A stretch of 64,000 bases of DNA from Bosea sp. OAE506. Lineage in GTDB: Bacteria > Pseudomonadota > Alphaproteobacteria > Rhizobiales > Beijerinckiaceae. The stretch is from assembly GCF_040546595.1 (NCBI RefSeq), contig NZ_JBEPOB010000001.1, forward strand, positions 1,737,001 through 1,801,000, read 5' to 3'. The notes under the pieces are model-generated. The model was not told the origin of the DNA. It worked only from the letters and a program-made list of their open reading frames with translations, and did no database searches. The translations under genes and the position numbers were made by a program. Below are positions 52,099 to 62,620 of the stretch, piece by piece (positions within the stretch are counted from its first letter, which is position 1; every line of letters begins with the position of its first letter).

Positions 52099-54450
52099 AT
52101 GCCTAACGCCCTCAGCCTACGGACCAAGGCCGTCGCCGCGGTCAGCTTTCTCGTCGTTCTCTGTGTCTTCGTCATCGCCGTCTTCGCCCATTTCGCGCTC
52201 GAGGGCGACGCCAGGGAGGGCATGAGGGACAGCACCCGCCAGGCCCAGATCCGGGCGGAAGACGTCGTCAGCAAGATCGAACAGCGCATCAAGACCTATG
52301 CGTCGATCTTCGCCTCGCATCCCGAGGTGATCCAGTCGCTCGAGGCTGGCGACAGGGCGATGATGCAGGAGGTGCTGGGCCGGCTGTTCCAGCAACTGCG
52401 GACGCAGGACCCGGTCGTCGGCACCTTCGAGGTGACCGATGCCGCCGGCATCGTCCAGCTTCGGGCGCATGAGCCCGCCAAGCATGGGGACAACAAGGCC
52501 AAGGACCCGCTCGTCTCGCAGGCGCTCTCCGGGACGGCCGGCAGCGGGCTCACCGTCTCGCAGAGTTCGGGGGAAGTCTCCGTCGATGCCGTCCAGCCCG
52601 TGCTCGGCAAGGGCAACCGGCTGGGGACGATCAAGATCGGCTCGCGCTACCGGACGGAAACCGCCGCCGAGATCAAGAAGCTCAGCGGCGCCGATGTCGT
52701 GTTCGCCTATCGCGGCAAGCCGCTGGCCTCGACCGTCGCGGGCCTCCAGCAACTCCCGGCCCTGCCGGAGCGCCAGGGTGAGGCCATCGAGGTGTCGCTG
52801 GGCTCCGTGCCCTACACGGTCGCGGCGTTGTCCCTGCGCACGCTGGGCGGCGAGCCGGTCCAGATCGTCACGCTGCGCGACGACCGCCCGGACCATGAGC
52901 AGCTGCGGTCCTTCGAACGCTCGCTCGGTCTCAAGGCCCTGGCTTTCCTGGTGCTGATGCTGCCGCTCGTCATGATCGTCGTCAGCCGCAACGTCCGCAC
53001 GATCCAGGACCTGACGAAGACGACCGATCGTCTCGCCAGCGGGGATCTGGAAACACCGATCCCGCATGCCGATCGGCAGGACGAGATCGGCACGATGGCG
53101 AAGGCGCTGCAGGTGTTCCGCGAGAACCTCGTCAAGGTGCGGGCGCTGGAGGAGCAGGAGCGCGCGGCAGCCGAGCGGCGCCTCGCCCGCGCCCAGTCGA
53201 TGGAGGCTGTGGTCTCGGATGTCGGCGAGGTGGTGGCTGCGGCGGCGGCGGGTGATTTCTCGGCGCGGCTGCAGATCGACCAGGCCGACGAGCAGATGCA
53301 GAAGCTCGTCGCCGGCATCAACGAGATCAACGCGGTGGTGGATTCCGCCACCAGCGAGTTCGCCCGCACGCTCTCGGCGGTCGCCGCCGGCGACCTGACG
53401 GTGCGGGTCGATGCCGCCTATCGCGGCAAGTTCGCCGAGCTGAAGGGCGCCATCAACGAGACGGTCGATCGCCTCTCGGCCACGGTGAAGACGATCCAGC
53501 TGACCTCGTCGGAGGTCGGTCTGGCCGCCCGCGAGATCAACATGGGCGCGGATGATCTCTCCAAGCGGACGGAAGAGCAGGCCTCCTCGCTGGAGGAGAC
53601 TGCCGCGACCACCGAAGAGCTCGCGGCCTCGGTGAAGGCCTCGGCCCAGGCCTCGCGCCAGGCGGCCTCGATCGCGAACGAAGCCATGGAGGCGGCCCAG
53701 ACCGGCGGCACCATTGCTGGCCAGGCGGTGGACGCCATGGCCCGGATCGAGGATGCCTCGACCAAGATCTCCGACATCATCCGGGTCATCGACGACATCG
53801 CCTTCCAGACCAACCTGCTGGCGCTCAACGCGGCGGTGGAAGCGGCCCGCGCCGGCGATGCCGGCAAGGGCTTCGCGGTGGTGGCCTCGGAAGTCCGCAC
53901 GCTCGCCCAGCGTTCCAGCGAGGCGGCCAAGGACATCTCGGCGCTGATCTCCTCCTCCAACAGCGAGGTCGGCGAGGGCGTCAAGCTCGTCCGTCAGGCC
54001 GGCGAGCAGCTCAGCCAGATCCTCTCCGCCTCGAAGAAGGTCGCCGCCACCATCGCCGACATCTCGGCGGCGTCGGGCGAACAAGCCAACGGCATCGACG
54101 AAATGAGCCAGGCTGTGGCCCATCTCGACGAGATGACCCAGCAGAACGCGGCACTTGCCGAGCAGAGCGCGGCCTCGGCCGGCTCGCTCTCCAACCGCAT
54201 CGGCCAGCTCAACGACCTCGTGGCGGCGTTCAGGACCGGGCCCGACGGCGCTTCCGCCAGCCATGGCACGATGTCGGCCTCGACCGAGCCCGCCCGGCTG
54301 CGCCAACTCGCGGAGACAGCCTTCGCACGAGCCCCGGCCCGGACCGCGGCGCCGCGGCCTGCGCCCGCCAAGGCCGCCGCTCCCGCGCTGGCCCCGGCCA
54401 GGAAGGTCGCCAACAGCCGCGCCGGCGACTCCGGCTGGGAAGAGTTCTGA
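52099..54450 (+). CDS. Methyl-accepting chemotaxis protein, Cache-type sensor
   Basis: The 783-residue chemoreceptor has a membrane helix at about 12-34, a periplasmic sensor of about 240 residues that looks like a Cache domain ([24 protein letters not shown] with [18 protein letters not shown]), a second helix ([20 protein letters not shown]), HAMP segments and the signalling domain with the [20 protein letters not shown] tip. It also ends GWEEF. Its signalling half is almost a copy of the gene before it. AAGGAG lies 8 bases before the ATG at 52099. An AT-rich promoter zone precedes it, so it is probably transcribed on its own. Confidence 0.93.
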   Translation: MPNALSLRTKAVAAVSFLVVLCVFVIAVFAHFALEGDAREGMRDSTRQAQIRAEDVVSKIEQRIKTYASIFASHPEVIQSLEAGDRAMMQEVLGRLFQQLRTQDPVVGTFEVTDAAGIVQLRAHEPAKHGDNKAKDPLVSQALSGTAGSGLTVSQSSGEVSVDAVQPVLGKGNRLGTIKIGSRYRTETAAEIKKLSGADVVFAYRGKPLASTVAGLQQLPALPERQGEAIEVSLGSVPYTVAALSLRTLGGEPVQIVTLRDDRPDHEQLRSFERSLGLKALAFLVLMLPLVMIVVSRNVRTIQDLTKTTDRLASGDLETPIPHADRQDEIGTMAKALQVFRENLVKVRALEEQERAAAERRLARAQSMEAVVSDVGEVVAAAAAGDFSARLQIDQADEQMQKLVAGINEINAVVDSATSEFARTLSAVAAGDLTVRVDAAYRGKFAELKGAINETVDRLSATVKTIQLTSSEVGLAAREINMGADDLSKRTEEQASSLEETAATTEELAASVKASAQASRQAASIANEAMEAAQTGGTIAGQAVDAMARIEDASTKISDIIRVIDDIAFQTNLLALNAAVEAARAGDAGKGFAVVASEVRTLAQRSSEAAKDISALISSSNSEVGEGVKLVRQAGEQLSQILSASKKVAATIADISAASGEQANGIDEMSQAVAHLDEMTQQNAALAEQSAASAGSLSNRIGQLNDLVAAFRTGPDGASASHGTMSASTEPARLRQLAETAFARAPARTAAPRPAPAKAAAPALAPARKVANSRAGDSGWEEF

Positions 54451-54476
54451 GCGCCACACACCGCTGCGAACCAAGC

Positions 54477-54506
54477 AAGGCCCTGCCATCCGGCAGGGCC
54501 TTTTTT
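54477..54506 (+). terminator. Rho-independent terminator after the second chemoreceptor
   Basis: Stem AAGGCCCTGCC (54477-54487) and GGCAGGGCCTT (54492-54502), loop ATCC, then a run of Ts to 54506. Confidence 0.95.
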
Positions 54507-54685
54507 CGTTGGGGCGGGCCCGTCCCGGCCGTCTCCTGCAAGTGGAGGACGACAGGGCGACGGCGATGGGCGAGTTGATCCCGCGACATGGGCGCGTCCG
54601 CCAGTCCGGCCCAATTCCGCCTTGGCCCCGCCGAATTCGGACGCGCCATATCACGGCCACGTGATGACTATGGGGATAGCAGACC

Positions 54686-56404
54686 ATGATGACCCGCCTC
54701 GCCGCAGCCCTCGTCCTCGCTCCCGGCTTCGCCGGCGCGGCCGAGATCGAGCTCGCCACCCGGATCGACCGGGTCACGGTCTATCCGGATGGGGCCGTGG
54801 TGACGCGGCTGGGCAAGGCCGAGCTGATGCAGGGCGCCTCGCAGATCGTGCTGCGCGGGCTGCCCGCGACGATCGACCCGGCCTCGATCCGCGTCGAGGG
54901 ACGCGGCAGCGCCGGCTTCTCGGTCGGGGCCGTCGATGTCCGCCTGGCGCCGGGCGAGGCGCGGCCCGTGCTCGACACGGTGATCGAGGGCAAGCTCAAG
55001 ACCCTGCGCGAGGAGAAGGAGACCCTGGCCGGACGGATCGCCGCGATCGAGGCCAAGCGCGCGACGATCGAGCGCTTCGGCCAGACCGGGCCGGACAAGC
55101 TCGGCCCGGACGGCAAGGCCCTGGCCGTGGCGGACTGGCCGGCAGTGTTCGAGGCCATCGGCACCGCGCTGGTCAAGGTGCATGAGGAATTGCGCGGCGT
55201 GCGTGCGCGGGCCGCCGATGTCGAAGGCGAGATCGCGGCGCTGGAGCGGGCCAAGCCGCAGCCGGGCCGGCCCGGCGCGCCCAGGCGCGACGTCGCCATC
55301 GCGGTCGAGGTGCCGGCGCCGCTGGCGGCGGAGTTTTCGGTCAGCTACCGCGTTACGGGTGCGAACTGGACGCCGCAATACGAGGCGCGGCTCTTAACGG
55401 CGGGCGCGGGCGGCAAGCCGGGGATCGACCTGGTCCGCCGCGCGGAGCTGCGCCAGCGCACGGGCGAGGACTGGAGCGATGTGGCGCTGACGCTGTCGAC
55501 GACGCGCTCAGCCGGCGGCACCCGCGCGCCCGATCTGACGCCGGTACAGGTGATGTTCTTCGAGCCGCCGGTGCTCTACGAGGCGCGGCGCGCCACGGCG
55601 CCGGCCCCGATGGCCGCCGCAAGGGCAAAGGCGGAGGCGGACGCCCAGGCCGAGGCCTCGCAGCGCGCGGTGGCCGCGCCCGCTCCCGTTGCCGCCGAGG
55701 CCCAGACCGCGACGGTCGAGGCGGGGGCCTATCAGGCGAGCTTCCAGGTGCCCGGGCGCGCCACGATCCCGCAGGACGGCTCCTCCAAGACCGTTCTGCT
55801 CAGCCAGGCAAAGGCCGAGCCGGCGCTGACGGCGCGGATCGTGCCCGAGCTGGAGGATAAGGCCTATCTCGAGGCGAGCTTCGTGCATGAGGAGGCGGCA
55901 CCGCTGCTGCCGGGCATGGTCGCCCTGCATCGCGACGGCAGCTATATCGGGCGCGGGCGGATCGGGCTGGTGGCGCCGGGCGACAAGGTCGAGCTCGGCT
56001 TTGGCGCCGATGACAAGCTCAAGGTCACGCGCGCACCGGTGCGCCGCCGCGAGAACGAACCGAACTGGCTCGGCCAGAGCCGCACCGATCTGCGCGAGTT
56101 CCGCACGGTGGTGAAGAGCCTGCACGCCCAGCCGGTGAAGGTGACGGTGACCGAGCGGATTCCGTTCTCCGAAAGCAGCGCGATCACGGTAGAAAGCCTG
56201 CCGGCGCAGACGACGCCGCCGACGGAGAAGCAGGTCGGCGACAAGCGTGGCGTCTCGGCCTGGACCTTCGATCTCGCGCCCGGCGCGGAGAAGGAGATCA
56301 AGGTCGCCTACCGGATCAAATGGCCTGGTGACCGCGAGGTCACCTATGCCCCGCAGCCGGGACCGGGTCCCGGGCCGCAGCCGATGCCGCGGCCGCTGAA
56401 CTGA
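54686..56404 (+). CDS. MuiA-family (DUF4139/DUF4140) secreted protein
   Basis: The 572-residue protein has a short signal peptide (MMTRLAAALVLAPGFAGAAE), then the DUF4140 N-terminal part (VTVYPDGAVVTRLGKAEL, residues about 30-47), a coiled-coil segment (KLKTLREEKETLAGRIAAIE), and the DUF4139 C-terminal part (FSVSYRVTGANWTPQYEARL and EKEIKVAYRIKWPGDREVTY). This is the mucoidy inhibitor A family; the mechanism is unknown. A Pro-rich end follows. It stands alone between a terminator and a repeat. Confidence 0.9.
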   Translation: MMTRLAAALVLAPGFAGAAEIELATRIDRVTVYPDGAVVTRLGKAELMQGASQIVLRGLPATIDPASIRVEGRGSAGFSVGAVDVRLAPGEARPVLDTVIEGKLKTLREEKETLAGRIAAIEAKRATIERFGQTGPDKLGPDGKALAVADWPAVFEAIGTALVKVHEELRGVRARAADVEGEIAALERAKPQPGRPGAPRRDVAIAVEVPAPLAAEFSVSYRVTGANWTPQYEARLLTAGAGGKPGIDLVRRAELRQRTGEDWSDVALTLSTTRSAGGTRAPDLTPVQVMFFEPPVLYEARRATAPAPMAAARAKAEADAQAEASQRAVAAPAPVAAEAQTATVEAGAYQASFQVPGRATIPQDGSSKTVLLSQAKAEPALTARIVPELEDKAYLEASFVHEEAAPLLPGMVALHRDGSYIGRGRIGLVAPGDKVELGFGADDKLKVTRAPVRRRENEPNWLGQSRTDLREFRTVVKSLHAQPVKVTVTERIPFSESSAITVESLPAQTTPPTEKQVGDKRGVSAWTFDLAPGAEKEIKVAYRIKWPGDREVTYAPQPGPGPGPQPMPRPLN

Positions 56405-56420
56405 GGAGGCGGGAGCCCCC

Positions 56421-56522
56421 CGTCATTCTCGGGCGAAGCGCAGCGCAGACCCGAGAATCTCATTCCGAAAGAGGCTCGGGCTTCGCGTCACGAGATGCTC
56501 GGGTCAAGCCCGAGCATGACGG
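56421..56522. repeat. Palindromic intergenic repeat (GTCAT...ATGAC family)
   Basis: Opens CGTCATTCTCGGGCGAAGC, closes CAAGCCCGAGCATGACGG, with GAGAATCTCATTCCG and CACGAGATGCTCGGG between. It lies between the MuiA-like gene and the phosphatase gene. Confidence 0.85.
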
Positions 56523-56531
56523 CTGTGGCCC

Positions 56532-57110
56532 TCACACCGCCATCGCCAGCTCGCGCCCGCGGCCCAGCCGCGTCATCCAGTCGGTGTATTGCGGCTGGAC
56601 CTTGAGCTGGTGGCCGTAATGGCGGCGCAGGCCTTCCGTCAGGCGCCCGCCCAGCCCGAGCTGCTCGTCGGCAAAACCGATCATCACCGAGTTCGGCCAG
56701 GCCTGCGGGCGCACGGCGCGCAGGCGCTCGAAGAGTTCGTCCTCGCTCGCGTCGGGATCGTTCTGCGCCATTAGCATCAGCATCGCCGCGGTCGAGCGCG
56801 AGATGCCCATATGGCAGTGGACGAGGAGATGGCCCTCGACCCGCTCGCTCACGCCCTCGCGCAGCCCTTCGCCGAATTGCAGGATCTGCTCGACATGGCG
56901 CGGCTGAGGCGGGGTCATCCCCTGCGACGGGCCGAGGATGTCGTGAAAGCGCAGCGTCACGCGATGGTGCTCGCCATAGGTCCCGAAGGTGTCGATCTCC
57001 GGCAGGCCGGGGTCGAGCAGCGACAGCACGTGGGTGACGCGGCGGATGCTATGGGCGGGCAGTTCCTCGATGCCGCAGATGGTGAGCGTCGAGATGGCGA
57101 GCGATTGCAT
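56532..57110 (-). CDS. Protein tyrosine phosphatase-like (dual-specificity) protein
   Basis: The 192-residue protein has the cysteine phosphatase P-loop VHCHMGISRSTAAML (Cys-x5-Arg-Ser/Thr, about residue 97-111), preceded by FHDI with an Asp that could be the general acid, and a later RPQAWPNSVMI segment. The fold matches tyrosine and dual-specificity phosphatases; the substrate may be a protein, a phosphoinositide or an RNA-cap-like compound, so no finer call is made. ATG at 57110 is used. Confidence 0.85.
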   Translation of the reverse strand: MQSLAISTLTICGIEELPAHSIRRVTHVLSLLDPGLPEIDTFGTYGEHHRVTLRFHDILGPSQGMTPPQPRHVEQILQFGEGLREGVSERVEGHLLVHCHMGISRSTAAMLMLMAQNDPDASEDELFERLRAVRPQAWPNSVMIGFADEQLGLGGRLTEGLRRHYGHQLKVQPQYTDWMTRLGRGRELAMAV

Positions 57111-57229
57111 GGTGGTGACCCGGGGGTTGGCAGGCGAAGACGACCGCTTAAGGCGCCTGGCCGGAACGGCGCAACCGACGCGAATGGAGGGGAGCCCTGC
57201 AAACGACCGCGCGCAGCGGCCGTAACGTT

Positions 57230-57265
57230 GTCATCCCGGGTCTCCCTTCGGTCGCCCGGGATGAC
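57230..57265. repeat. Short palindromic repeat (GTCAT...ATGAC family)
   Basis: GTCATCCCGGG (57230-57240) pairs with CCCGGGATGAC (57255-57265). It is the smallest member of the family, lying between the phosphatase and aminoacylase genes. Confidence 0.75.
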
Positions 57266-57294
57266 CCGCCCTTTTGCGGGCAAAAGGGCGGGTC
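57263..57294. repeat. 32-base perfect hairpin before the aminoacylase end
   Basis: GACCCGCCCTTTTG and CAAAAGGGCGGGTC (14-base arms) around loop CGGG. It joins the previous repeat and ends 22 bases before the aminoacylase stop, so it may stop transcription from that gene on the minus strand. Confidence 0.6.
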
Positions 57295-57315
57295 TGGTGG
57301 TGCGGGCAGGCGACC

Positions 57316-58527
57316 TTAGGCCGCCGCTGCCTGCTGCTCCATGCCGAGCTCTTCGCCCACGACATTGACCCAGTAGCGGATGCCGTCGGGGATGATGGCG
57401 TCGTTGAAGTCGTAGAGCGGGGTGTGCAGGCCCTTGAAGGAGCCGTCCGCCTCGACGCCGTTGCCGATGCGCATGAAGGCGCCGGGCTTGATCAGCATCA
57501 TCTCGGCGAAGTCCTCGCCGCCCGTGCCGGGGCGCAGCTTGCCGTCGACCTTGGCCGAGCCGACCGAAGCCGAGGCGGCGGCGACCGCGACCGCGACCTG
57601 CTCGGCCTTGTTGATCAGCGGGCTGGTGCCGCGGTGATAGGTGGCTTCCGCCCTGCAGCCCCAGGCGAGCGCGGTGGCGGCGGCGAGTTCGCCGATGCGC
57701 CGCTCGATCGTGTCGCGGATCTCGGCGGAATAGGTGCGCGCCGTGCCGCCGAGCACCAGCTCGGAGGGGATGACATTGGACGCGTTGACGTCGCCGCCAT
57801 GGATATAGCCGACGCTGATCACGGCGGTGTCGAGCGGCGGCACGTTGCGGCCGACGATGCCCTGCAGCCCGAGCACGAACTGCGCCTGCGCATAGGTGAT
57901 GTCGGTCGAGAGATGCGGCTGCGAGCCGCCATGGCCGCCGACGCCGCGGAAGACGACCTCCCAGCTGTCGGCCGAGGCGAGGAACGGGCCGACCGCCGTG
58001 CCGAAATGCGAGGCCGGCAGGCCCGGCGTGTTGTGCAGGCCGTAGATCGCGTCGCAGGGGAAGCGCTCGAACAGGCCGTCGGCCAGCATGGCATTGGCGC
58101 CGCCGCGACCTTCCTCGGCCGGCTGGAAGATCAGGATGCAGGTGCCGGCGAAATCGGGGTTCTCGGCGAGGTAGCGCGCGGCGCCGAGCAGCATGGTGGT
58201 GTGGCCGTCATGGCCGCAGGCGTGCATCTTGCCGGGGTGCTGCGAGGCGTAAGCCAGGCCGGTCTGCTCCTCCAGCGCCAGGCAGTCCATGTCGGCGCGC
58301 AGGCCGACCGCGCGCTGGCCGGCGCGCCTGCCGCGGATGACGCCGACGACGCCGGTGCCGCCGACCCCTTCCGTGACCTCGACGCCCCATTCACGCAGGT
58401 TCTTGGCGACAAGCGCCGCGGTGCGCGTCTCCTCGAGGCCGAGTTCAGGATGGGCGTGAATGTCCTGGCGGATCGCGGCGAAGGCCGCATGGTGGCGGTC
58501 GAGCCAGGCGTCGAGCGTGTTCGTCAT
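57316..58527 (-). CDS. M20-family aminoacylase / amidohydrolase
   Basis: The 403-residue protein has the metallopeptidase M20D pattern: DIHAHPELGLEE near residue 23, ADMDCLALEE, the zinc motif HACGHDGHTTML, the PAEEGRGGANAML block with the catalytic Glu, and the late GGEDFAEM. Such enzymes remove acyl groups from N-acyl amino acids (hippurate hydrolase, N-acetyl-lysine/diaminopimelate). The substrate is not fixed. ATG at 58527 has AGGACACC upstream. It is divergent from purA. Confidence 0.92.
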   Translation of the reverse strand: MTNTLDAWLDRHHAAFAAIRQDIHAHPELGLEETRTAALVAKNLREWGVEVTEGVGGTGVVGVIRGRRAGQRAVGLRADMDCLALEEQTGLAYASQHPGKMHACGHDGHTTMLLGAARYLAENPDFAGTCILIFQPAEEGRGGANAMLADGLFERFPCDAIYGLHNTPGLPASHFGTAVGPFLASADSWEVVFRGVGGHGGSQPHLSTDITYAQAQFVLGLQGIVGRNVPPLDTAVISVGYIHGGDVNASNVIPSELVLGGTARTYSAEIRDTIERRIGELAAATALAWGCRAEATYHRGTSPLINKAEQVAVAVAAASASVGSAKVDGKLRPGTGGEDFAEMMLIKPGAFMRIGNGVEADGSFKGLHTPLYDFNDAIIPDGIRYWVNVVGEELGMEQQAAAA

Positions 58528-58677
58528 CGGTGTCCTATCCCCTTGGCGCGGGCCTGCATCGGTCCTGCGGGCGACTGCGGGCTCATCTTCTACACCTCCG
58601 CGCCGTTGCCGGCCATGCGCGCCAACCTTGACCTCGGCGCGCTCTTGGCTCATGAGGGCGTGCAAGAACCTGCCTTC

Positions 58678-58704
58678 AAACCCCGGTCTTGCGCCGGGGT
58701 TTTT
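58678..58704 (+). terminator. Terminator-like hairpin in the purA upstream region
   Basis: AAACCCCGG (58678-58686) pairs with CCGGGGTTT (58694-58702), loop TCTTGCG, then further Ts. It points toward purA and lies 68 bases before its start codon; no other gene on the plus strand ends here. Confidence 0.65.
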
Positions 58705-58771
58705 CATGTGCGGCGCTTGCCCGGAACAACACGCGCAAGACTCACTTAAGACAAGCAGGAACCCCTGAACC

Positions 58772-60064
<1,293 letters not shown>

Positions 60065-60178
60065 GCCGCCGGCCCGGGCGTTTCCGGGCCGGCCGTTCCG
60101 TCCGCGGCGACCGGTCGGGGGAAACCTGCCGGCCCGCCAAGGGTTGACGCAGGCCCGCAACAGCGACAAGTGAGGCCA

Positions 60179-61411
60179 ATGGCCGACTTCTATCCCATCC
60201 TGGCACGGGCTGTGGCCGGACTGTCCGACGCATCCCCGGCAGCCCGCCAGGCGATCTACGAGCGTGCCAGGGCCGCCCTCGTGGCGCAGCTTCGCAGCCT
60301 CGACCCGCCGCTGGGCGAGGCCGAGATCATGCGCGAGCGGCTGTCGCTCGACGAGGCCGTGGCGCGGATCGAAGCCGATTACGACGACACCCCGCCGCCG
60401 CCGGGCATCGATTCGCTGCAGCCGCCGCTGGAGACCGTGCCGGTCTTCGAGGAACCGCCGCTGCCGGAGCCGGCCGCTCTGCCGCTGCGCCCGCCGGTGA
60501 GTGCTGCCGCGCCGGATACGCTGCCCAAGGACGACCGCTTCGGCGAGACCCGCGGCGAGCCCGCCGAGTCGCAGCCGGTGCGTCCGCGGATCGCGCCGCC
60601 ACGCGAGAAGCGGGTGAAGCCTGTTCATCTGCGCACGGCTGTCGTGGCGGGTGGCGTCGCCATCGCCGTCGCTGCCATCGCGGTGACCGCCTTTTACGTG
60701 AACAAGGTCAAACCGCCCGAGACCGTGCAGCGCCCGCGCAGCGAGGCGCCCGCGCAGCCGGCCCAGCCGGATGCCGCCGGCAAGATCAGCGAGCGCGCCG
60801 GCGAGCCCGGCACGCAGGCTCCCACGACGCGGCCTCCGGCGAGCGGCGCCGCGCCCTCTCAGGAGATCGCGGTGGCGCAACGGGCGATCCTCTATACCGA
60901 GGACCCCAACAGCCCGCAGGCGCCGCGCGCCGTGAACGGCCGCGTCTTCTGGCGGCTCGACAGCGAGAGCGTCGGACAGGGCCGCCCGGTCGAGACGATC
61001 GTGCGTGCCACGGTCGAGATCACCGAGATCGGCCTGACGCTCGACTTCACCGTCCGCCGCAACACCGATTCGGCTTTCCCCGCCTCCCACATCATCGGGT
61101 TGCGCTTCTCCAGCACCGGCAATCCGGCGACGGAAGCGGTGCGCGAGGTCGGCGTGCCCCAGTTCAAGACGGAGGAGAGCGAGCGCGGCGCGCCGCTCTC
61201 GGCGATCAACTCCGCCCTCGGCGAGAACCTGTTCGTGGCGGCGCTTTCCAACGTCCCGGTCGAGGTCGAGCGCAACATCGAGCTGATCCTGAACCGCAGC
61301 TGGATCGACGTGCCGGTCCGCTTCGCCTCAGGCCGCCGCGGCATCATCACCTTCGAGAAGGGCGTGCCGGGCGGCCAGACCCTGGCGGATGCGTTCGGGC
61401 GCTGGCGGTAG
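60179..61411 (+). CDS. Conserved-looking hypothetical protein, single membrane pass
   Basis: The 410-residue protein has an N-terminal helical part (residues 1-70, FYPILARAVAGLSDASPAAR), a Pro-rich stretch (72-145), a membrane helix at about 153-173 (AVVAGGVAIAVAAIAVTAFY), another Pro/Ala-rich linker, and a C-terminal domain of about 165 residues with beta-rich blocks (GRVFWRLDSESVGQG, LTLDFTVRRNTDSAFPASHI, RGIITFEKGVPGGQ). It seems to be an inner membrane protein with a periplasmic domain. No family recognised. ATG at 60179 follows GTGAGG; a GTG three codons upstream is possible. Confidence 0.8.
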   Translation: MADFYPILARAVAGLSDASPAARQAIYERARAALVAQLRSLDPPLGEAEIMRERLSLDEAVARIEADYDDTPPPPGIDSLQPPLETVPVFEEPPLPEPAALPLRPPVSAAAPDTLPKDDRFGETRGEPAESQPVRPRIAPPREKRVKPVHLRTAVVAGGVAIAVAAIAVTAFYVNKVKPPETVQRPRSEAPAQPAQPDAAGKISERAGEPGTQAPTTRPPASGAAPSQEIAVAQRAILYTEDPNSPQAPRAVNGRVFWRLDSESVGQGRPVETIVRATVEITEIGLTLDFTVRRNTDSAFPASHIIGLRFSSTGNPATEAVREVGVPQFKTEESERGAPLSAINSALGENLFVAALSNVPVEVERNIELILNRSWIDVPVRFASGRRGIITFEKGVPGGQTLADAFGRWR

Positions 61412-61439
61412 GGTCTCTGGGATCGTCGGCCATTGTCTC

Positions 61440-61558
61440 AGCCCTCATCCTGAGGGGCCGCGTGAGCGGCGTCTCGAAGGATGGTCCAGCTGTCTCGCGA
61501 GCCTCCTGAAGCATCCTTCGAGACGCGTTCCTGTGGAACGCTCCTCAGGACGAGGGCT
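61440..61558. repeat. Palindromic repeat (CCCTCATCCTGAGGAGC family), second copy
   Basis: AGCCCTCATCCTGAGGGGC at one end and CTCCTCAGGACGAGGGCT at the other, with CTCGAAGGATG and CATCCTTCGAG inside. Same design and length as 10774-10890. It lies between two convergent genes. Confidence 0.85.
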
Positions 61559-61574
61559 CAGGGTAGGCCGCCTC

Positions 61575-62534
61575 TCAGCTCTTCCGCTCGGCCGCGAACC
61601 GCGCCGCCGCGCGCAGCATATCGGCTTCCGGCCCGAAGCCCGCAAGCGCCGCCACAGCGGCCGAGCCGAGGCCGTCGCGCTCGCGCTTGGCGGCGTCGAG
61701 CCCGAGCGCCTGCACCAGCGTGCCCTTGCCCTTGTCCTGGTCCTTGGCGGTGGCCTTGCCGAGCTGTTCGGGGCTGGCTTCGACGTCGAGGATGTCGTCT
61801 GCGACCTGGAAGGCGGCGCCGAGCGCCCGGCCATAGCCCGCCAGCGCGGCGCGCTGCTCGGCCGAGGCGCCGCCGAGGATCGCGCCCATCTCGACGCTGG
61901 CGGCCAGCAGCGCGCCTGTCTTCATCGCCTGGAGTCGGCGGATCTCCGCCTCCGAGAGAGCGGCGGGCTCGCCGCTGCCGAATCGGCCCTCGGCGGCCAG
62001 GTCCAGCATCTGCCCGCCGGCCATGCCGCCAAGGCCGGAGGCGCGGGCCAGCGCCAGCACCAGCGCGGCGCGGATCTCGCCCGAGACGTGGGTCGCGGGG
62101 TCAGCCAGCACCTCGAAGGCAAAGGTCAACAGCGTGTCGCCTGCGAGGATCGCGCTCGCTTCGTCATAGGCCTTGTGGACCGTCGGGCGGCCGCGGCGGG
62201 TGTCGTCGTCATCCATGGCCGGCAGGTCATCATGAACCAGCGAATAGCAGTGGACGAGCTCGACCGCAGCGCCGGCCCGCAGGGCGGCCTCGGGCGCGAC
62301 GCCGAAGAGGCGGGCGGTCTCGACGGTGAGGAAGGGCCGCAGTCGCTTGCCGCCGCCGAGCGCGCCATGGCGCATGGCTGCGAGCAGGCGGGCGGGGCGG
62401 GCTATTTCGCCCTCGCGCGGGCTCTCGCCCAGCAGGTCGTCGAGCAGGGTCTCGATCGCGTCGGCGGTCCAGCCCAGCCGGGCGGCGAGCCCGTCGGCGT
62501 CCTCGGGAGCGCGGCGGGTGGGGGCGGAACTCAT
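61575..62534 (-). CDS. ispA: Polyprenyl diphosphate synthase (farnesyl diphosphate synthase, IspA-type)
   Basis: Adds isopentenyl units to allylic diphosphates to make C15 (or C20) precursors. The 319-residue protein has the GGGKRLRPFL site, the first Asp-rich motif in HDDLPAMDDDDTRRG with two extra residues typical of bacterial FPP synthases, the KTGALL block and the second Asp motif VADDILDV. Product length is inferred from that insertion, so GGPP synthase is an alternative. It is divergent from mtgA. Confidence 0.9.
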   Translation of the reverse strand: MSSAPTRRAPEDADGLAARLGWTADAIETLLDDLLGESPREGEIARPARLLAAMRHGALGGGKRLRPFLTVETARLFGVAPEAALRAGAAVELVHCYSLVHDDLPAMDDDDTRRGRPTVHKAYDEASAILAGDTLLTFAFEVLADPATHVSGEIRAALVLALARASGLGGMAGGQMLDLAAEGRFGSGEPAALSEAEIRRLQAMKTGALLAASVEMGAILGGASAEQRAALAGYGRALGAAFQVADDILDVEASPEQLGKATAKDQDKGKGTLVQALGLDAAKRERDGLGSAAVAALAGFGPEADMLRAAARFAAERKS

Positions 62535-62620
62535 GCGCGGGCCTCGCGTTCGCTGACCGGCGGGGCTTGCCGGAGAGCGGCCGACCCGTCAAGCCGGAGG
62601 CTGGCGCGGAGGCGAGGGGG

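Noticed and set aside
52117..54777. An 886-codon minus-strand frame opposite the second chemoreceptor.
   Set aside because: Gly/Arg/Leu-rich shadow translation without domains; the plus-strand chemoreceptor is unmistakable.
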